DNA from: Zhenhengia yiwuensis
GTDB taxonomy: Bacteria > Bacillota > Clostridia > Lachnospirales > Cellulosilyticaceae
NCBI RefSeq assembly: GCF_014384995.1
Contig: NZ_JACRSY010000003.1
Span: forward strand, 134,002 to 198,001
DNA: 64,000 nt
Direction: 5' to 3'
The notes under the pieces were generated by a model. The model saw only the letters and a list, made by a program, of their open reading frames with translations, did not search any database and was not told where the DNA came from. The first letter of the stretch is position 1, and the number at the start of each line of letters is the position of its first letter. Shown piece by piece: positions 9,748-17,918 of this stretch. The translations under genes and the position numbers were made by a program.

Positions 9748-11700
9748 ATGAAGAGAAAATTGTTAGCAAAAGGGGTAGTATGGACTCTAGTATGTACATC
9801 TATTCTAGGAAGTACAACCTTATATGCAAAAGAAGAAGTAGTAGGAAGTGGACAGATTACACAGCGCATATTGCCAGAGAGGGGAAGTTCAGCTTCTACT
9901 ATTATTAATAACAGAGAATGCTTTAAAGCTTATAAAGGGCAGGGGACGCTTTATTTGACACTTAATCAGGTAGCGCATGCAAAGCTCTATGTTAATGGAA
10001 AAGAAGTAGATATAAGTAAGTTTATAGATCCTCATAGTAATCAAACTGTTGCAATAGATATTTCAGATCTTGTTCAAAATGGGGATAATACGCTGCAGAT
10101 ATCCGAAATAGAACCTTATGGAGCCACAATAGAAGTGAATATGGCCTACCCTACATTAAGAGAAGGAACACCTGAAAGTGTAGGCATCGATAGTAAAGTA
10201 TTTGAAGTCATTGACCGTATTTTAGAAGCTGAAATAGGAGCAGGAGGCATACCTGGGGGTCAGCTATTAGTAGCAAAAGATGGTGTCATTATTAAAAATG
10301 AAGCTTATGGTGTTATAAAGGCTTATGATCATAATGGAAAAGTAGAACATAGTATACCTGTTACAAAAGACACCCTGTATGACTTAGCTTCTAATACGAA
10401 AATGTATGCAACTAATTATGCTGTGCAGAAGTTAGTATCAGAAGGTAAGCTGGATATAGATATGAAAATTAGTGAAATCATTCCAGGTTTTGCACAATTT
10501 GATGAGAAAAAAGAACAGTTGACACTAAGGCATTTACTCACGCATACAGCAGGTTTTATACCAAGTCCTAAGTATTCAGATGATAGCTATCTGCATCCTG
10601 TAGAAATAGATGGACAAATAGTCAATGTACTTGATCAGAATAATGATGGAAAAAATGATGTCTATACGCAAAATCCAGATGAGATTTTAGAAATGATTGA
10701 AAGAACGCCTTTAGAATATACGCCAGGTAGTAAAAATGTTTATTCAGATGTCGATTATATGTTACTAGGGCTTATTGTAGAGCAGGTAAGCGGGCAGAAA
10801 TTTGATGTTTTCTGCCAGGAACAGATCTTTGAGCCATTAGGTCTTACGCATACCGTTTTTAATCCTTTGCAAAATGGGTTTAACAAAGACCAGTGTGCAG
10901 CAACAGAAATATTTGGAAATACAAGAGAGGGACAAGTAAACTTCCCTAATATTAGAAGAGAAGTTGTACAAGGTGAAGTGCATGACGAAAAAGCTTACTA
11001 CAGTATGGGGGGTGTAGCAGGCCATGCGGGTCTCTTTAGTAATGCAGGTGATTTAGCTGTACTTATGCAGGTTATGTTAAATGGAGGAGGTTATGGCAAT
11101 GTAGAACTTTTTGATCAGAAGACCATAGATACTTTTACGGCCCCTTCTAAAACGAATGATACTTATGGGTTAGGTTGGAGAAGGCAGGGAAATGGTGCTT
11201 ATGCATGGTCCTTTGGGGATCAAGCACCTGATTCAACTATTGGGCATACAGGTTGGACAGGAACAGCAACAAGTATTGATAAAGAAAATGATTTAATCAT
11301 TGTATGGCTAACCAATACCAAGAATACACCTATTGCAGACCCGGCTAAAGATGTAAATAGGATGGAAGGAGATGCCTTCCAGTTTGACGCAGCGGGTACT
11401 TTAAGTACACTTGTCTATGAAGGCATTATTGGAACCAGTGAGGAGGCTTTAGAAGAGTCTTTACTTCAGATGTCACTAGATCGTAGTAGTTTTTTGAAAG
11501 AAGCTGTAGAGAAAGATAAGAATTGTACAGAAGCGGATTATAAAGCTACGGTTGCACTAGCTGATGTACTTGTGAAAAAAGCTGAGAAGGAAAAAGATAA
11601 TAAGGAAGTGTTAAGAAGGGCAAAACTGGCTTATGAAGCTTTACCAGACCATTCATTAAAGGAAGCATTAGGTGAGCGACTAAGTAAACTTAATAATTAA
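9748..11700 (+). CDS. Secreted serine hydrolase, beta-lactamase/PBP4* family (AmlE-like)
   Basis: The 650-residue precursor has a Sec signal peptide probably cleaved after Ala27. A beta-sandwich-like segment (about 30-135) leads into a class C beta-lactamase/penicillin-binding fold (about 140-560). Catalytic motifs are SNTK (Ser215-Lys218), YSD (Tyr332) and HTG (500-502). A charged, helical C-terminal tail (about 575-650) follows. In Bacillus the MurNAc recycling operon carries a comparable serine hydrolase (AmlE/YbbE) next to NagZ and AmiE. The exported protein presumably acts on cell-wall fragments before uptake, but no activity can be read from sequence. It lies between mupG and murQ in the same operon. 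Confidence 0.85.
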   Translation: MKRKLLAKGVVWTLVCTSILGSTTLYAKEEVVGSGQITQRILPERGSSASTIINNRECFKAYKGQGTLYLTLNQVAHAKLYVNGKEVDISKFIDPHSNQTVAIDISDLVQNGDNTLQISEIEPYGATIEVNMAYPTLREGTPESVGIDSKVFEVIDRILEAEIGAGGIPGGQLLVAKDGVIIKNEAYGVIKAYDHNGKVEHSIPVTKDTLYDLASNTKMYATNYAVQKLVSEGKLDIDMKISEIIPGFAQFDEKKEQLTLRHLLTHTAGFIPSPKYSDDSYLHPVEIDGQIVNVLDQNNDGKNDVYTQNPDEILEMIERTPLEYTPGSKNVYSDVDYMLLGLIVEQVSGQKFDVFCQEQIFEPLGLTHTVFNPLQNGFNKDQCAATEIFGNTREGQVNFPNIRREVVQGEVHDEKAYYSMGGVAGHAGLFSNAGDLAVLMQVMLNGGGYGNVELFDQKTIDTFTAPSKTNDTYGLGWRRQGNGAYAWSFGDQAPDSTIGHTGWTGTATSIDKENDLIIVWLTNTKNTPIADPAKDVNRMEGDAFQFDAAGTLSTLVYEGIIGTSEEALEESLLQMSLDRSSFLKEAVEKDKNCTEADYKATVALADVLVKKAEKEKDNKEVLRRAKLAYEALPDHSLKEALGERLSKLNN

Positions 11701-11774
11701 AGAAGATAAGAAAAAGGTGATAAAGTATGGAATAAGCTAATAAGCTAATTAAGTAAGGGGGGTGATTTATTTAC

Positions 11775-12671
11775 ATGCTACAATTATCTAAAATGACGAC
11801 TGAAACACGTAACCCTAAGACACTAGAACTTGATGCTATGTCTACGACGGATATTTTGCATGTCATGAATGAAGAAGATAGACTACTTGCCGAGGCTATT
11901 GCTAAAGAGCTTGGACCAATTGAAAAAGCAGTAGAAACTATTGCCGCTTCTTTTGAAAAAGGTGGCAGGCTGATTTATGTAGGAGCAGGGACAAGTGGAA
12001 GGCTAGGACTCTTAGATGCAGTAGAATGCCCACCGACGTTTGGAACAGTGCCTGAGCAGGTAGTTGGTTTACTAGCAGGAGGGCATAAAGCGTTTGTAAA
12101 GGCAGTTGAAGGAGCAGAAGACAGTAAGGAACTTGGAAGAGGTGACCTTGAAGTCATTAAGCTTACAGACAAGGATACAGTAGTAGGAATTGCAGCTAGT
12201 GGCCGGACACCCTATGTAGTGGGTGCCCTAGAGTATGCTAATAGTGTAGGTGCTCCTACAGTAGCACTGGCCTGTAATAAAGAATCTGAAATAGGTAGGG
12301 TTAGTAAGATTGTTATTGAAGTAGTGCCAGGACCGGAAATTCTAACGGGTTCTACAAGGCTTAAGGCTGGAACTGTTCAGAAGATGGTGCTCAATATGCT
12401 TTCTACCGTCTCCATGATTCGTGTAGGTAAAGTTTATAAAAATCTTATGGTAGATGTACAGCAGACTAATGAAAAGCTTCATGTAAGAGCAGAAAATATT
12501 GTAATGGAAATTACAAGCTGTGACAGAGTAGAAGCCAGGAATTACTTAAAGGAAAGTGAAGGCAGTGTAAAAGTGGCTATTATCATGTATCTTGTAGGCT
12601 GCAAAAAAGAAGAGGCACTAGAAAAGTTAGAGAAGGCAAAAGGACATATTAGGGAAGCAATTAAGTTATAA
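11775..12671 (+). CDS. murQ: N-acetylmuramic acid 6-phosphate etherase
   Basis: The 298-residue SIS-domain enzyme has the MurQ signature YVGAGTSGRLGLLDAVECPP, then GGHKAFVKAVEGAEDS and VVGIAASGRTPYV, and a C-terminal helical domain. MurQ cleaves the D-lactyl ether of MurNAc-6P to give GlcNAc-6P and D-lactate. Length and motifs fit the family fully. A strong GGGGGGTGA ribosome binding site precedes it. The 74-bp gap after the serine hydrolase holds no terminator, and murP follows after 17 bp, so all four genes are probably one transcript. Confidence 0.96.
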   Translation: MLQLSKMTTETRNPKTLELDAMSTTDILHVMNEEDRLLAEAIAKELGPIEKAVETIAASFEKGGRLIYVGAGTSGRLGLLDAVECPPTFGTVPEQVVGLLAGGHKAFVKAVEGAEDSKELGRGDLEVIKLTDKDTVVGIAASGRTPYVVGALEYANSVGAPTVALACNKESEIGRVSKIVIEVVPGPEILTGSTRLKAGTVQKMVLNMLSTVSMIRVGKVYKNLMVDVQQTNEKLHVRAENIVMEITSCDRVEARNYLKESEGSVKVAIIMYLVGCKKEEALEKLEKAKGHIREAIKL

Positions 12672-12688
12672 AGATTAGGGGGATTGTT

Positions 12689-14116
12689 ATGTCAAATAAA
12701 GAATTAGTAAGTAAGTTGGTTGAACTGATTGGGGGAGCTTCCAATATTGCTACAGAAACCCATTGTATGACAAGACTTCGTATTGATGTAAAGGATATGA
12801 AAAAGGTAAACAGTGAGGAGATTAAGAAAATACCAGGTGTATTAGGGCTTGTTATGCAAGAATCTAATATTCAAGTGGTACTAGGACCGGGAAAAGCAAA
12901 AAAATGTGAAGAAATACTTAAAGCAGAGTATTTAGGCAATGAGGTAAATATACAAAAAATAGGTGACTGGGAAGCTAACAAATTAGCTGTAAAAGGTGGA
13001 CAGAAAAATAATAAACTAAAAAATGCACTAAAAGTCATTGGTGAAATTTTCATCCCTCTTATTCCCGCTATTATAGCAGCAGGACTTTTCAATGGATTTG
13101 CTGGCCTTATTACTAACCTTCAAAGTGGAGGGACATTACCTGCAAATGATGTTTGGAATACCATTGGCACTTTCTTATCTTTAATGGGTGGGGGCTTCTT
13201 AGGTTATTTTACAATTTTTACAGGTATCAATGCAGCTCAGAAATTTGGGGCAACACCTGCACTAGGCGGTATGCTTGGGGCTATGTCTATTATGACGCAA
13301 GTAGATGAGATTGCTAAAATTTTTGGGCTGTTTAATGAAGAATCCCCTCTAAATTCCATTCTTAGAAATGGTAAAGGCGGTTTGATTGGGGTGATTATTG
13401 GTGTCTATATTTTGGCCAAGATTGAAAAGGCAGTACGTAAACATATACCAGATGTATTAGATTTAATTCTTACACCAGTTATTACATTGATTTTGACAAC
13501 TGCTGTTTTTGTTTTTGTGATTATGCCGGTATCAGGTGTAGCATCAGATTGGCTTATTGCAGGGCTTAATCTGCTTATTAATTCAAGTAATCCAATTGTT
13601 AGTCTGATTTCGGGCTATGTACTCGCAGCACTTTTCTTACCAATGGTGCTTCTTGGCCTTCATCATGGGCTTATCCCAATTTATGCAATTCAGCTTGAAG
13701 CCTTAGGTGGCGTTACGTTATTCCCAGTACTTGCTATGGCGGGTGCGGGTCAAGTAGGTGCTGCTATTGCCATTTACTTTAAAGCTAAGAAGGTAAGAAA
13801 TGAAAGAATGAAACAAGTTATTGCAGGTGCTATTCCAGCTGGTATTTTAGGTATTGGTGAACCACTTATTTATGGTGTTACTCTTCCAATGGGTAAACCA
13901 TTTATTACAGCAGGACTGGGTGCAGGTTTTGGTGGAGCTTATGTTATGCTAACAAAAGTTATGGCGACAGCATGGGGGCCATCAGGACTAGTAGCTGTAC
14001 CACTTATGAAACCAGAATGTATGCTTAATTTTGTAATAGGTATTTTAATCTCTTATATAGGAGGCTTTATTATTACTAAGATTTTTATTAAAGATGAAGA
14101 TGTAATGCGTATATAA
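12689..14116 (+). CDS. murP: PTS transporter subunit IIBC, MurNAc-specific (MurP-like)
   Basis: This 475-residue protein has an N-terminal IIB domain (residues 1-~85) with the phosphorylated cysteine in THCMTRLRIDV. The membrane IIC domain (from ~110) has GLHHGLIPIYAIQLEALGG and the GEPLIYGVTLPM signature of the glucose/GlcNAc/MurNAc superfamily. There is no IIA domain, so phosphate must come from a separately encoded EIIA. Its position directly behind murQ assigns it to MurNAc (or MurNAc-GlcNAc) uptake with phosphorylation. The usual MurR (RpiR-type) regulator gene is not in this window. It is the last gene of the operon. Confidence 0.92.
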   Translation: MSNKELVSKLVELIGGASNIATETHCMTRLRIDVKDMKKVNSEEIKKIPGVLGLVMQESNIQVVLGPGKAKKCEEILKAEYLGNEVNIQKIGDWEANKLAVKGGQKNNKLKNALKVIGEIFIPLIPAIIAAGLFNGFAGLITNLQSGGTLPANDVWNTIGTFLSLMGGGFLGYFTIFTGINAAQKFGATPALGGMLGAMSIMTQVDEIAKIFGLFNEESPLNSILRNGKGGLIGVIIGVYILAKIEKAVRKHIPDVLDLILTPVITLILTTAVFVFVIMPVSGVASDWLIAGLNLLINSSNPIVSLISGYVLAALFLPMVLLGLHHGLIPIYAIQLEALGGVTLFPVLAMAGAGQVGAAIAIYFKAKKVRNERMKQVIAGAIPAGILGIGEPLIYGVTLPMGKPFITAGLGAGFGGAYVMLTKVMATAWGPSGLVAVPLMKPECMLNFVIGILISYIGGFIITKIFIKDEDVMRI

Positions 14117-14158
14117 GTAAAAAAGAAAGAGCTATAAAGAGATGGATTTACTTTGAAG

Positions 14159-14187
14159 AAGGAGCTGTTGCACAACGGCTCCTTTTT
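14159..14187 (+). terminator. Terminator of the MurNAc operon
   Basis: AAGGAGCTGTT (14159-14169) pairs with AACGGCTCCTT (14174-14184) with one G-U pair, followed by TTT. Confidence 0.85.
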
Positions 14188-14313
14188 GGTATTTTAAGCA
14201 TTGTAGTAGAGTATAATAGGGGTTAATGTATAAAATTATAAGGTGATGCACCTAAATCATCCTTTAGACTGTCTAATGTATGTAAGGCTTATACGGAAGA
14301 AAGGAAATATACT

Positions 14314-14513
14314 ATGGAATTACTTATAAAAAAAGCCATGAAGGGTGATGCTGAAGCATTTGTACAGCTTATGGAGCTCAATGAAGTTTCTATGTACAAG
14401 ACGGCAAAAGCAATTTTGAAGCACTAGAAGGAGAATTAGGTGATCGTTTCACACTCTATATTCCAACTCGAGATGGAGAAGAAAGTATTACTTTAACAAA
14501 AGTTCTACAATAG
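14314..14513 (+). pseudogene. Fused remnants of an ECF sigma factor and a downstream gene
   Basis: An ATG at 14314, preceded by an AAGAAAGGA ribosome binding site, opens a 37-codon frame whose start (MELLIKKAMKGDAEAFVQL, then MYKTAKAIL) is the region 2 start of an ECF sigma factor. It then stops at 14425. From about 14405 another frame reads DGKSNFEALEGELGDRFTLY and ends TKVLQ at 14513. That looks like the C-terminus of a different protein, possibly an anti-sigma partner. The simplest reading is a deletion that joined the first ~33 codons of the sigma gene to the last ~37 codons of its neighbour. The sigma part is recognised with fair confidence; the second part is not. Confidence 0.6.
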
Positions 14514-14540
14514 TTAAAAGGTCTAATTATAAAATGCAAA

Positions 14541-14581
14541 AAATAAGGAGTAGATTTCATAGCAAAGTCCACTCCTTATTT
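14541..14581. terminator. Bidirectional terminator, mainly for the plsY-like operon
   Basis: AAATAAGGAGT (14541-14551) pairs with ACTCCTTATTT (14571-14581). Read on the minus strand the hairpin is followed by a T-rich tail, ending transcription from 14602-16355; a weaker tail exists on the plus strand. Confidence 0.8.
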
Positions 14582-14601
14582 TAATGTAAAGGGGCTTCTT
14601 T

Positions 14602-15246
14602 TTATTCCTCTACATGGTGAGAGGAGATAAATTCTTCTGGTGAAACATGATGGAGTAAAAGTTGTATATGAAAAGGTCCTGGGTCAGGGGCTTTTAAGTG
14701 TTTGTAAATAATAAGAATGCCTATAAGTAGAGCACTTAGTTGTACATAGAGCTCGGGTGTAAAGAACCAGCTAGTAATGATGAAGGTAATCATAGTCAGA
14801 ATGACGCGAGTGGAACAAGGGTTGATAATAATGACACATGAAAAAATGATAAAAATGAGTGCAAGAAGCAGTACAATATAATTTTTTGGAATAAGTGCCA
14901 TAAGAGAGCCAAAGGTTACCGCGATACATTTACCACCTTTTCCAGCAAGCATAGGGGAGAAGGCGTGCCCAAGTATAGGTGCTAAAATAAGTAAGAGCGT
15001 CCATATAGAATCTAAGCCTATAAGAGATAGACCTAATACAACAGGGAAAAAACCTTTTAAAATATCTAAGAGTGTACATAGAATCCCAAGGCTTTTTTGT
15101 AATCTAAAGGCATTAGCTCCACCTGGGTTCGCATCTGTATGTAACGTTCTAATATCCTTCTTAAGTAGGAGTATAGGTAATAAGTAGGCGTACATAATAG
15201 AGCCTGATAAAAAGGCTAGTAAAACAACAATCAGTTTTATAAACAT
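14602..15246 (-). CDS. plsY: PlsY-like acyl-phosphate glycerol-3-phosphate acyltransferase
   Basis: This 214-residue integral membrane protein has about six membrane segments. The PlsY motifs are present in modified form: SGSIMYAYLL near the N-terminus, DANPGGANAFRL (motif 2, usually GSGNxGATN), KGFFP, and GHAFSPMLAGKGGKCIAVTFG (motif 3). PlsY transfers an acyl group from acyl-phosphate to glycerol-3-phosphate at the membrane. The deviation in motif 2 suggests a paralogue of the housekeeping enzyme. AAGGAGGA precedes the start. It sits 11 bp behind a diacylglycerol glycosyltransferase-like gene, consistent with a lipid or glycolipid role. Confidence 0.82.
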   Translation of the reverse strand: MFIKLIVVLLAFLSGSIMYAYLLPILLLKKDIRTLHTDANPGGANAFRLQKSLGILCTLLDILKGFFPVVLGLSLIGLDSIWTLLLILAPILGHAFSPMLAGKGGKCIAVTFGSLMALIPKNYIVLLLALIFIIFSCVIIINPCSTRVILTMITFIITSWFFTPELYVQLSALLIGILIIYKHLKAPDPGPFHIQLLLHHVSPEEFISSHHVEE

Positions 15247-15257
15247 ACAAATCCTCC

Positions 15258-16355
15258 TTAAGAGTGCATTAAAATATAGTCACAAATATCAGAAGTAGCT
15301 TTATGATTAAGAGTACGTGCTTGAGCCTTAAGCATTTGGTTTAAAAAAGCTGGATCTTCTAGTAAACGTTTACAAGCTGTAAGGGCTTTATCTGGTGTAT
15401 CACCATCAAGAGAGAGGAGGTGCTTAGTAAAAAAGGCTTTATTGCAAGTTTCACAACCTGGTATAGGCGTAAGATGGACAAGAGGAGTGAGGGATACAAC
15501 AGCTTCAGTAGAGGTAAGTCCACCTGGTTTAGTAAGGAGTATATCAGATGCTTTCATAAGGAGTGGGCTATAGTCTATGAATTTCTTAACATAAATATGG
15601 TTTCCTAAATGATTGAGCTCCGTATAAAGCTGATCATTATGACCACATACAATAAAGAAATTGACATTTTTTAAGTTTTTAGTAAGGTGTATAATAAGTG
15701 GTTTAATAGGGCCAAACCCCATAGAGCCACACATAATACTAATAAGAGGTTTATGAGGGTCAAGTTCTAGATTAGCTTTAGCAGCTTGTTGGGAACTAGG
15801 CTTTAGAAAATCTGGATGAACAGGTATGCCTATAGGAACAAGTGTACAAGCTTTTACGCCATGATTTTTAAACTCCTGAAGAAGTTCTTCATGAGGAATG
15901 AAAAAAGCATCCATTTCGCAGTCCTCCCAGAAAGGAATACAGGTATAATCTGTAGCAACAGCGTAAGTCTTAATGGGGAGGTCTGTATGATGTGTAATAT
16001 AAGTTATGGCTTGAGCCGAGAAAAGATGTGTGCAAATTACCGTATCAATTTTTTCCTGAATTAAGTAGGTGATAAGTTTTTTAGTATATAGTGTATTAGC
16101 ACCATAAATAATAGATTTAAATTTAGGTGTACTAATAAGGCCACCAGCTTTATACAGAAGACCAAATAAAGCTGGTGTTTTGACAGTTGTCTTGCTGTAA
16201 AGTTTTGAGATGACAGAGGAAGTGTCGGCAGGTGCAAATTTGAGTATATCTAAAAATAGAGTAGGAATTTGCATAAAATCAAGCTGAGCTTTAAGGGCAA
16301 GGGCGGCTGCATTATGCCCCCCACCAGTAGAGCTAGAGAGGATAAGTACTTTCAT
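15258..16355 (-). CDS. Glycosyltransferase of the MGDG synthase/UgtP (GT28) family
   Basis: The 365-residue protein begins MKVLILSSSTGGGHNAAALAL, the N-terminal signature of monogalactosyl-diacylglycerol synthase-like glycosyltransferases. It ends with the GT28 donor-binding region (ISIMCGSMGFGPIKPLI; ILLTKPGGLTSTEAV; GCETCNKAFF). Such enzymes transfer sugar from a UDP-sugar to diacylglycerol at the inner membrane face, making glycolipids or lipoteichoic acid anchors. The partner PlsY-like gene 11 bp downstream supports a membrane-lipid role. The sugar donor is not predictable. Confidence 0.88.
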   Translation of the reverse strand: MKVLILSSSTGGGHNAAALALKAQLDFMQIPTLFLDILKFAPADTSSVISKLYSKTTVKTPALFGLLYKAGGLISTPKFKSIIYGANTLYTKKLITYLIQEKIDTVICTHLFSAQAITYITHHTDLPIKTYAVATDYTCIPFWEDCEMDAFFIPHEELLQEFKNHGVKACTLVPIGIPVHPDFLKPSSQQAAKANLELDPHKPLISIMCGSMGFGPIKPLIIHLTKNLKNVNFFIVCGHNDQLYTELNHLGNHIYVKKFIDYSPLLMKASDILLTKPGGLTSTEAVVSLTPLVHLTPIPGCETCNKAFFTKHLLSLDGDTPDKALTACKRLLEDPAFLNQMLKAQARTLNHKATSDICDYILMHS

Positions 16356-16464
16356 ATTTTCACCACCTTATAAAAATGACTATGCACCTTTTTTATGTGT
16401 TTTATATAAACTATATTAATAAAGTACCAGTTTAAGAAGAGAAGTAATAAAAATAAAATATGTT

Positions 16465-16493
16465 TTGACAACTAAAATTCTATGAGTTATACT
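16465..16493 (+). promoter_or_regulatory. Promoter of the tryptophan T-box transcript
   Basis: TTGACA (16465-16470), a 17-bp spacer, and TATACT (16488-16493) form a near-consensus vegetative promoter about 30 bases upstream of the T-box leader. Confidence 0.8.
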
Positions 16494-16519
16494 AGGATAA
16501 AAATATGAATTGAAACCTG

Positions 16520-16783
16520 TGATAAGGAGATAAAACCTTTAGCGCACTTACAGAGAGTTAGGAAAGCTGAGAGCCTAGCAGAAAGCGGATCGGACAAATG
16601 GACCTTTGAGGGCGTAGTGAAAAGCCTAGGCTTAGTAGCATACGACGCTGTGACTAGCGTTACTAGGTCAAGAATGTGATAGCATTCTAGTGAGGTGGGT
16701 TTATCTTTTTATGGGGTAAATCAAACAAGGTGGTACCGCAGATATAACATCTGTCCTTGAGTAAAGGATAGGTGTTTTTTTAT
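16520..16783 (+). ncRNA. T-box leader with tryptophan specifier
   Basis: The invariant T-box AAGGTGGTACCGCAG is at 16727-16741. It is followed by a terminator hairpin (ACATCTGTCCTT near 16748-16759 with AAGGATAGGTGT near 16764-16775, then seven T). Upstream, the Stem I region has AGAGAGTTAGG and CTGAGAGCCTAGCA, and the presumed specifier loop contains TGG at 16599-16601 followed by ACCTTTGAG. A UGG codon means uncharged tRNA-Trp would stabilise the antiterminator. The downstream genes are a TrpXYZ-type ABC transporter, matching that specificity. Transport should therefore rise when tryptophan is scarce. The T-box call is firm; the specifier rests on position within the loop. Confidence 0.92.
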
Positions 16784-16848
16784 TTGTCAAAAAAAGGAGG
16801 ACGCTCATATGATATGAACTTTATACACTAAAAATCACATGACAGATA

Positions 16849-16930
16849 GGGAGATTAGCGTAGTTTTAATATAAAATAAGCTAGCCTCCCGAATAAAGTA
16901 ATTCAATAAAAAGAATAAAATGTGGGAGGC
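16849..16930 (+). promoter_or_regulatory. Possible second-tier RNA switch over the trpX ribosome binding site
   Basis: GCCTCCC (16884-16890) is a perfect complement of GGGAGGC (16924-16930), which contains the trpX ribosome binding site. The same bases can instead pair upstream: GGGAGATTAG (16849-16858) with CTAGCCTCCC (16881-16890), with one mismatch and one G-U pair. The two pairings exclude each other, so the RNA could hide or free the ribosome binding site. This is an inference from complementarity only. Confidence 0.4.
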
Positions 16931-16937
16931 CAAGAAA

Positions 16938-17894
16938 ATGAAAAAAATATTTACTTTAACACTTACCATGATGATGGGATTAAGTATGTTAGTAGGATGT
17001 AGTACTAAGGAGGATCAGTTAACGATAGGAATTGTTCAGATTGTAGAACATACAAGTTTAGATATAATTCGTGAAAGTTTAGTAGAAGAATTAGGAGCTA
17101 AGGGGCTTGTAGATGGACAGAATATCAAAATAGATTATCAAAATGCACAAGGTGATCAATCTAACTTAAACTCTATATGCAAAAAATTTGTAGGAGATGG
17201 GGTAGATGTCATAGTAGCGATTGCTACACCATCAGCACAGGCGGCAGCAGCTGCTACAAGTGAGATTCCCATTATCTTTTCTGCTGTGACAGATCCCGTA
17301 GCTGCAAAACTCGTAACCAATTTAGAAAAACCTGAAGGAAATGTAACAGGGACATCAGATGCTATTCCAGTAGATGAAGTTTTTGAGCTTTGCCAGGAGC
17401 TTACTCCAGAAGTTAAGACTTTCGGATTCCTTTATACAACGAGTGAGGTAAATTCACAGTCTGTAGTAGAAGAAGCAAAGGCCCTTGCACCAGACTATGG
17501 TTATGCCTACGAAGAAGTGGCAATTACCAATACCTCAGAGCTTAAGCAGGCAGCTTATAGTTTAGCAGGTAAAGTAGATGCTATTTATACACCAATTGAT
17601 AACAGTATTGCATCTGCTATGACAGTCCTTTCAGAAGTTGGGAAAGAAACGGAAGTTCCTATATATGTAGGGGCAGACTCTATGGTAATGGATGGGGCGT
17701 ATGCTACAGTGGGGATTAATTATGAAGACTTAGGTAGACAGACAGGAGATATGGTCGCAGAAGTTTTAAATGGTAAGGCAATAAGGGATTTACCAGTAGC
17801 TACCCTTGATGAATTCCAAAAAGTCATTAATAAAACAACAGCTAAGGCAATTGGAGCACCAGAAACTTCAGAAGGTGCTTTAATCGTAGAATAG
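16938..17894 (+). CDS. trpX: ABC transporter substrate-binding lipoprotein (TrpX-like)
   Basis: This 318-residue precursor has a lipoprotein signal ending LVGC (Cys21) followed by the ABC-type binding fold of the TrpX/DUF534 family (TIGIVQIVEHTSLDIIRESL; ATPSAQAAAAATSEIPIIFS; ATVGINYEDLGRQTGDM). The start at 16938 is chosen over the in-frame ATG at 16920 because GGGAGG at 16924-16929 lies 8 bases before it, and the signal peptide then begins at MKK. It would capture tryptophan outside the cell. Its transcription is controlled by the T-box, which agrees with that substrate. Confidence 0.9.
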   Translation: MKKIFTLTLTMMMGLSMLVGCSTKEDQLTIGIVQIVEHTSLDIIRESLVEELGAKGLVDGQNIKIDYQNAQGDQSNLNSICKKFVGDGVDVIVAIATPSAQAAAAATSEIPIIFSAVTDPVAAKLVTNLEKPEGNVTGTSDAIPVDEVFELCQELTPEVKTFGFLYTTSEVNSQSVVEEAKALAPDYGYAYEEVAITNTSELKQAAYSLAGKVDAIYTPIDNSIASAMTVLSEVGKETEVPIYVGADSMVMDGAYATVGINYEDLGRQTGDMVAEVLNGKAIRDLPVATLDEFQKVINKTTAKAIGAPETSEGALIVE

Positions 17895-17918
17895 AGGATT
17901 TAAGAAAGGAGAAGTACC

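Noticed and set aside
16798..16836. Leader peptide ATGATATGA after GGAGG in the T-box leader
   Set aside because: A two-codon ORF with a good ribosome binding site but no tryptophan codons; too short to count as a peptide gene.
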